A DNA stretch of 64,000 nucleotides from Bolinopsis microptera (taxonomy: Eukaryota; Ctenophora; Tentaculata; Lobata; Bolinopsidae): the NCBI RefSeq assembly GCF_026151205.1, contig NC_087075.1, positions 13,128,303 to 13,192,302 of the forward strand, written 5' to 3'. Numbering within the stretch: position 1 is the stretch's first letter; each line of letters begins with the position of its first letter. The notes under the pieces are model-generated. The model did no database searches and was not told the origin of the DNA. It saw nothing but the letters and a program-made list of their open reading frames with translations. This document shows positions 60,501-64,000 of this stretch, piece by piece. A program made the position numbers and the translations under genes.

Positions 60501-62713
60501 GACGTGCGGACTTCATCGAATTCACACAGCTGTGTGATGGTATAGAGACATGTGGCAATGAACTACAAGTCTGCAAACTTGCTCGTTTATCAATTGAAAT
60601 ACCCTCTTTAATTTCACTGACCTCTCCAGACGGACTGAATAGACATCTTTCATACTGTGTTCGAGGACTTAGCAACATGGAATACCTCAAAGACAAATGT
60701 GTAAGCGATTATTTTCTTGCTAATAAAACTCTTGACGTCTTTGGCCAGACTGCCATTCATATCCACATTCCATCAGAAGCCCGAGAGTGTGACAACCTAT
60801 TTGGGGAGAATTACGTTCTGACAAGTTGTAGTAAAAAATGTATTAACTCTTCATGTCCCATACAGAGCTTCGGGAGTCCGGAACAGTGTTCCGAACAATT
60901 AAATTCCAAGGTCTTTACCACCGCAAACAACAAACACTTAACGTTCCTAAGAAAACGTCGAGCTGCTTATGTAATGGATTACTTTGCTTGTAAGAACAAT
61001 TACAGATGTTTGGAATTTAAACAAGTGTGCGACCTTGTGGACGACTGTGGTGACAATTCTGACGAAATCATGTGCAAAAACCATTTCCAGTGCACCGACA
61101 CAGGCTTTTATATTCCAATGACAGGCAAATGCGATGGCACTATCAACTGTTCTAATCTCTCAGATGAGTGTAATGAAGATTGCTCAGTTAAAATCCTTAA
61201 GAACTGGATGCTGGCTGTGTTGTCGTGGACTATGGGGGTGATAGCCGTTTCTGCAAATTTTTGGGTCATCGTAAAGAGCATTGTATTTTTCAAAACTTGT
61301 AACAAATCAATGGTATTTGTGAACAAATGTCTAATCGTAATGATATCATTTGCGGACTTTCTAGTAGGCGTATATCTACTCTTCATCGCTACGTTTGACA
61401 CTATAATCCACAAAAACAACTACTGCTCCCAGCAGAACATTTGGCTAACTAGTACATTTTGCCAGGTACTAGGGGTGATAAGTTCCATGGGATCACAAAT
61501 TTCCTTATTTGCCATGACGGGGCTGAGCATGACTCGAGTTAAAGGAGTTTACTCTGGCATGAAGCCCCAAGGTGATGTTACCTCCAAACTAAAACTTAAA
61601 ATGGTCTTGACAGGGGTCCTTCTTTTCTCAGTAGCTACTTTCATATCGGTATTTCCACTGATTAATAGATTTGAGGACTACTTCATAAATGGGTTGACGT
61701 ACGACGCTGAGATGAGAATATTCATAGGACGAGTCAACAAGGAGACTCACTTTGCGGGCTTACAAGGCTTTTACGGGAGAATGAAACACCAGACACTGTC
61801 TTGGCATATGATAAATAAAATGGTAGATGGTATGTTTTCACATGACTATGACTACACAAACATCACTAAAACCAGAAGGAAAGTCACTTTTTATGGAAAC
61901 GATGGAGTGTGTCTCTTTAAATACTTCGTCAAAAACACGGACCCTCAGAGACATTTTGTCTGGACAATCTTAGGAATAGACCTGCTGTGCTTCTTGATGA
62001 TAGCAGTCTGCTACATCTGTATAGGAGTCATAACAACACGTTCATCCCATGCTGTTAACGTCTACAAAAATGATGCAGCATCCAAAAGGAGGAGGAGAAC
62101 TAATAAAAAAATCGCAATTGTTATCTGTACGGATTTTATATGCTGGGTACCTTTCATTGTGATTTGTGTCCTACATTCGTGTGAAGTGCTGGATGCAACA
62201 TTTTTATACTCAATGTTCTCCATTGGTATTTTACCTATAAACTCAATGATTAACCCTCTCCTTTATGATGATACCATCGCCAAATACCATACACCCCAAA
62301 CATTTAAATCATTTTTTGTTTCTGGAACATCAATAGTGGTGAACCTCTGGAGGCGTGGGAAAGACCATCTTGCGCACTTCGGAAGAGATGTAATTGAACC
62401 GACAAACATTGGCCCCGCAAATGATCCTGCACCAACTGATTCAGTAATAGCGGCAGAGCATGCAGCGGAAGAAATAGTTGAAATGAGAAACATTGGCCCC
62501 GCAAATGATCCTGTGCCAACTGATTTAGTAAAAACGGCAGAGCATGCAGCGGAAGAAATAGTTGGAATGAAAAACATTGGCCCCACAAATGATCCTGCAC
62601 CAACTGATTCAGTAATAGCGGCAGAGCATGCAGCGGAAGAAATAGTTGGAATGAGAAACATTGGCCCCGCAAATGATCCTGTACCAACTGCAGAGATAAC
62701 GGATTCTACATAA
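57597..62713 (+). CDS. Gene B: PAN/LDLa 7TM receptor, three exons
   Basis: Exons 57597-57791, 58207-58333 and 59289-62713 join in phases 0 and 1 to give about 1,248 residues. The start ATG at 57597 opens a signal peptide (IECLLTVILSQPMYVYA). Exons 1-2 form a PAN-like module (CHAM joined to CGKQARC, then CGTDCWLKN). Exon 3 has a Cys-rich region, LDLa-type repeats (CDFKEDCTDKSDE, CDLVDDCGDNSDEIMC, CDGTINCSNLSDEC) and seven membrane segments from about residue 745 to 1100, with PINSMINPLLYDD in the last. This is a class A receptor of the LDLa-bearing type (GRL101/relaxin-receptor-like), without leucine-rich repeats. The second extracellular loop is long (YGNDGVCLFKYF). The cytoplasmic tail ends in nearly four repeats of 28 residues (NIGPANDPAPTDSV...). 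It is intact and divergently oriented from its relative, gene A. The ligand is unknown. Confidence 0.88.
57833..58218. repeat. 193-bp exact tandem duplication spanning a 3' splice site
   Basis: The unit 57833-58025 is repeated at 58026-58218 without visible change. It includes the intron end, ACTTTCAG, and the first 12 exon bases of gene B exon 2. Using the first acceptor would bring a TAA after five codons, so the second (58206/58207) must be used. Each unit also holds two perfect hairpins: 23-bp arms (57846-57892) and 15-bp arms (57896-57926). Confidence 0.95.
58401..58708. repeat. Inverted decamer arrays forming a long hairpin
   Basis: About 23 units of CTGCTGACTG or CTGCTAACTG (58401-58630) face about six inverted units (CAGCAGTTAG, 58647-58708). 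The palindrome GCGAGCTCGC lies between at about 58636-58645. The arrays can pair for about 60 bp. It lies in intron 2 of gene B. Confidence 0.95.
58943..59059 (+). pseudogene. LINE reverse transcriptase fragment
   Basis: The frame RIKNSPIERKTEARFLGVIV, DDKLKWAIHIRAVKTKM is the post-catalytic segment of a non-LTR reverse transcriptase. It ends at a stop at 59057-59059 and is bounded by unrelated sequence. It lies in gene B intron 2, just before exon 3. Confidence 0.75.
62403..62700 (+). repeat. 84-bp coding repeat in the gene B tail
   Basis: Nearly four in-frame units of 84 bp encode NIGPANDPAPTDSV followed by an AEHAAEEIV segment. Units differ at a few sites in an alternating way (D-P-A/D-P-V; EMR/GMK/GMR). 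The repeat adds about 100 acidic, Ala/Pro-rich cytoplasmic residues. Open frames on the opposite strand are shadows. Confidence 0.92.
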
Positions 62714-62792
62714 AAGGCAATAGCTATTTCAATATTTGTAAATAGCTTTTTGTAAATAGATCTTTGTAAATTAATTCAGGGACACATTTCCG

Positions 62793-63668
62793 AGCGTGCT
62801 AAAACACTCTACAGTCGATCTTCGAGATTGTTCTAAAAGGGCCCCCGACGGTTGTAACCAACTTCAATTGATGTATTTTCGGACGCTGATTCCCCACGAC
62901 ATATAATAGGGTTAATTGACGATGTCAATTCATGGCAGCTCGGCGCGGCACAGTAGCGCATCTCGCCGATCTAGCCATGTCGCTGTGAGAAGCATTATTG
63001 AGTGCGCGGCGCGGCACAGTAACGCATCGCGCTACAAATAATAGGGTTAAAATGCTCCCCTGACGAGATATTGGCGACAAACTGTCTCGTCGTCTCGATC
63101 ACGTGATATGACCGTATAACTATAAGGAAGTTAGTCTAATTTGTCGTTAGGGTTACGGTTTTAGCATATGTTTTTGATAAGGATTGGGTTAGGGTTGTAG
63201 TTGGGATCAGATTAGAGGAATAGAGGGTTAGGGTTTCGAAAAGTTGTTAGAGGAATAGAGGGTTAGGGTTTCGAAAAGTCGTTCAGAATCAGAACCAGCT
63301 ACAGTGGCGTGACTTAGGGCCCCGCAGACCCCGCTGTGCGGGGGGCGCCGTATAAGGGGGGCGCAATTTTCCTGAATTTTAGGCCCTTTCACTGAAAAAA
63401 CGCTTTGTTTGTGTATTTCCCTGCCCAATTTAGCGTTCGGTCGACGCGAAAAATATTTGGGGTACCCTTTTTGCTTAAGGGGCGCAAAAACCTGTAGGGG
63501 GGCGAGAAAAAAAGTACCCGACCTTTTTATTTTTTTTTTTAGGGACACACAAAATTTAAAAGGGCGCTTTTCGTCACTGAGCGGGGGGCAAAGTTACGCC
63601 ACTGACCAGCTAGAGAACGGGTTAAAAAAGTCACGTGTCAGTCAAGTGTAGAGTGATTAATCATCATC
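62793..63668. mobile_element. TTAGGG-bearing miniature element, enlarged copy
   Basis: The ends match the copy at 29413-29780 (CGAGCGTGCTAAAACACTCT at left, GTGTAGAGTGATTAATCATC at right). Two insertions enlarge it: a GC-rich block at about 62925-63035 containing GCGCGGCGCGGCACAGTA twice, and the hAT-type element at 63302-63604. A 40-bp direct repeat (GAGGAATAGAGGGTTAGGGT) occurs at about 63214 and 63250. Confidence 0.8.
63302..63604. mobile_element. 303-bp hAT-type MITE with 8-bp target duplication
   Basis: The termini CAGTGGCGTGACTT and AAGTTACGCCACTG are inverted, as in hAT elements. ACCAGCTA occurs exactly on both sides (63294-63301 and 63605-63612), a perfect 8-bp target duplication. 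The interior is GC-rich with G runs and has no transposase. It is inserted in the larger repeat, so it is the younger of the two. Confidence 0.95.
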
Positions 63669-64000
63669 CATACATTTCTGAAAGGGCTTTTAATTAAGTT
63701 AGTTTCAATAAAAACTCGATTGGAGATTTGGCTTACTTAAGTTAACCGAATTTTAAAAGTTTTTCCAGACCCATATTCTATATATATATTAATTACTTCA
63801 TCTTTTTACACGGTATCTCATTATTAGAATTGTGTTTGGGGTCGTGAACGACCCCATAATCATATGTCTAGCAGAGAAATGTAAATTGATTAAATATTTA
63901 AAATACTTTCTGTAATAGAGTATCTGGTCAAAACCTGGCACAACTTAGCGAGTTTAGAAGGTTTGAGATGTTATTTGTACTCCCTAGGGTCTCTACTTCA

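Larger units (their letters stand above)
62714..64000. other. Repeat-derived 3' flank of gene B
   Basis: Beyond the gene B stop the sequence is mostly a copy of the TTAGGG-bearing repeat with nested insertions (next two entries). The last 330 bases are AT-rich and carry one palindrome, GGGGTCGTGAACGACCCC (63838-63855), resembling the motif of the foldback element at 5919-8594. No gene is seen. Confidence 0.6.

Noticed and set aside
60046-60696. 216-codon minus-strand frame
   Set aside because: It is antisense to the LDLa-type coding region of gene B, with no independent features.
62263-62687. Two minus-strand frames of 127-132 codons under the gene B tail
   Set aside because: They are shadows of the 84-bp coding repeat on the opposite strand.

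Overview
This is animal nuclear DNA. It is AT-rich, with spliced genes (GT-AG introns), long introns, many interspersed transposable elements and TTAGGG-type tracts inside dispersed repeats. Nothing looks bacterial. The protein modules (SRCR, PAN, LDLa, PLAT and hevein-like domains, 7TM receptors, a FAM227 protein) suit a ciliated invertebrate. A cnidarian or another early-branching marine animal is my best guess, but the sequence does not settle it. All exon calls are mine, based on splice motifs and on exact agreement of intron phase between neighbouring exons.

Region 1 (about 1.7-23.1 kb) holds two minus-strand genes in a row. First is an intronless FAM227-family gene (21,542-23,104). Downstream is a 20-exon gene (20,984 back to 1,670) for a protein of about 1,000 residues that I do not recognise. 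Two plus-strand genes for secreted or surface proteins lie inside its introns: a small signal-peptide protein (3,758-4,429) and a PAN/sushi-like protein (9,177-10,369) carrying one frameshift. The same introns contain a 2.7-kb foldback element with TTAA target sites, a 2.35-kb inverted-repeat element filled with tandem repeats, and minisatellites built on CACGTG and TGACGTCA.

Region 2 (23.1-32.3 kb) is intergenic and repeat-rich: a tRNA-like pol III unit, a foldback repeat, several repeat families and a truncated non-LTR retrotransposon.

Region 3 (32.3-62.7 kb) is the most interesting part. Two related receptor genes stand head to head. Gene A (54,237 back to 32,296, minus strand) can be assembled from 17 exons into a receptor of about 2,270 residues. 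Its order is signal peptide, SRCR, unnamed repeated domain, SRCR, SRCR, PAN, hevein-like, PLAT, Cys-rich module, unnamed domain, SRCR, LDLa-type repeats, 7TM. Every module is bounded by phase-1 introns. Gene A has two breaks: an LTR retroelement inserted in an SRCR exon, and a frameshift in the LDLa region. Gene B (57,597-62,713, plus strand) is an intact three-exon relative with signal peptide, PAN, LDLa-type repeats, 7TM and a 28-residue C-terminal repeat. A Penelope-like element, an 8-bp satellite, LINE fragments and several inverted-repeat elements sit in the introns and in the shared upstream region.

The last 1.2 kb is a dispersed repeat with a hAT-type miniature element nested in it, marked by a perfect 8-bp target duplication.
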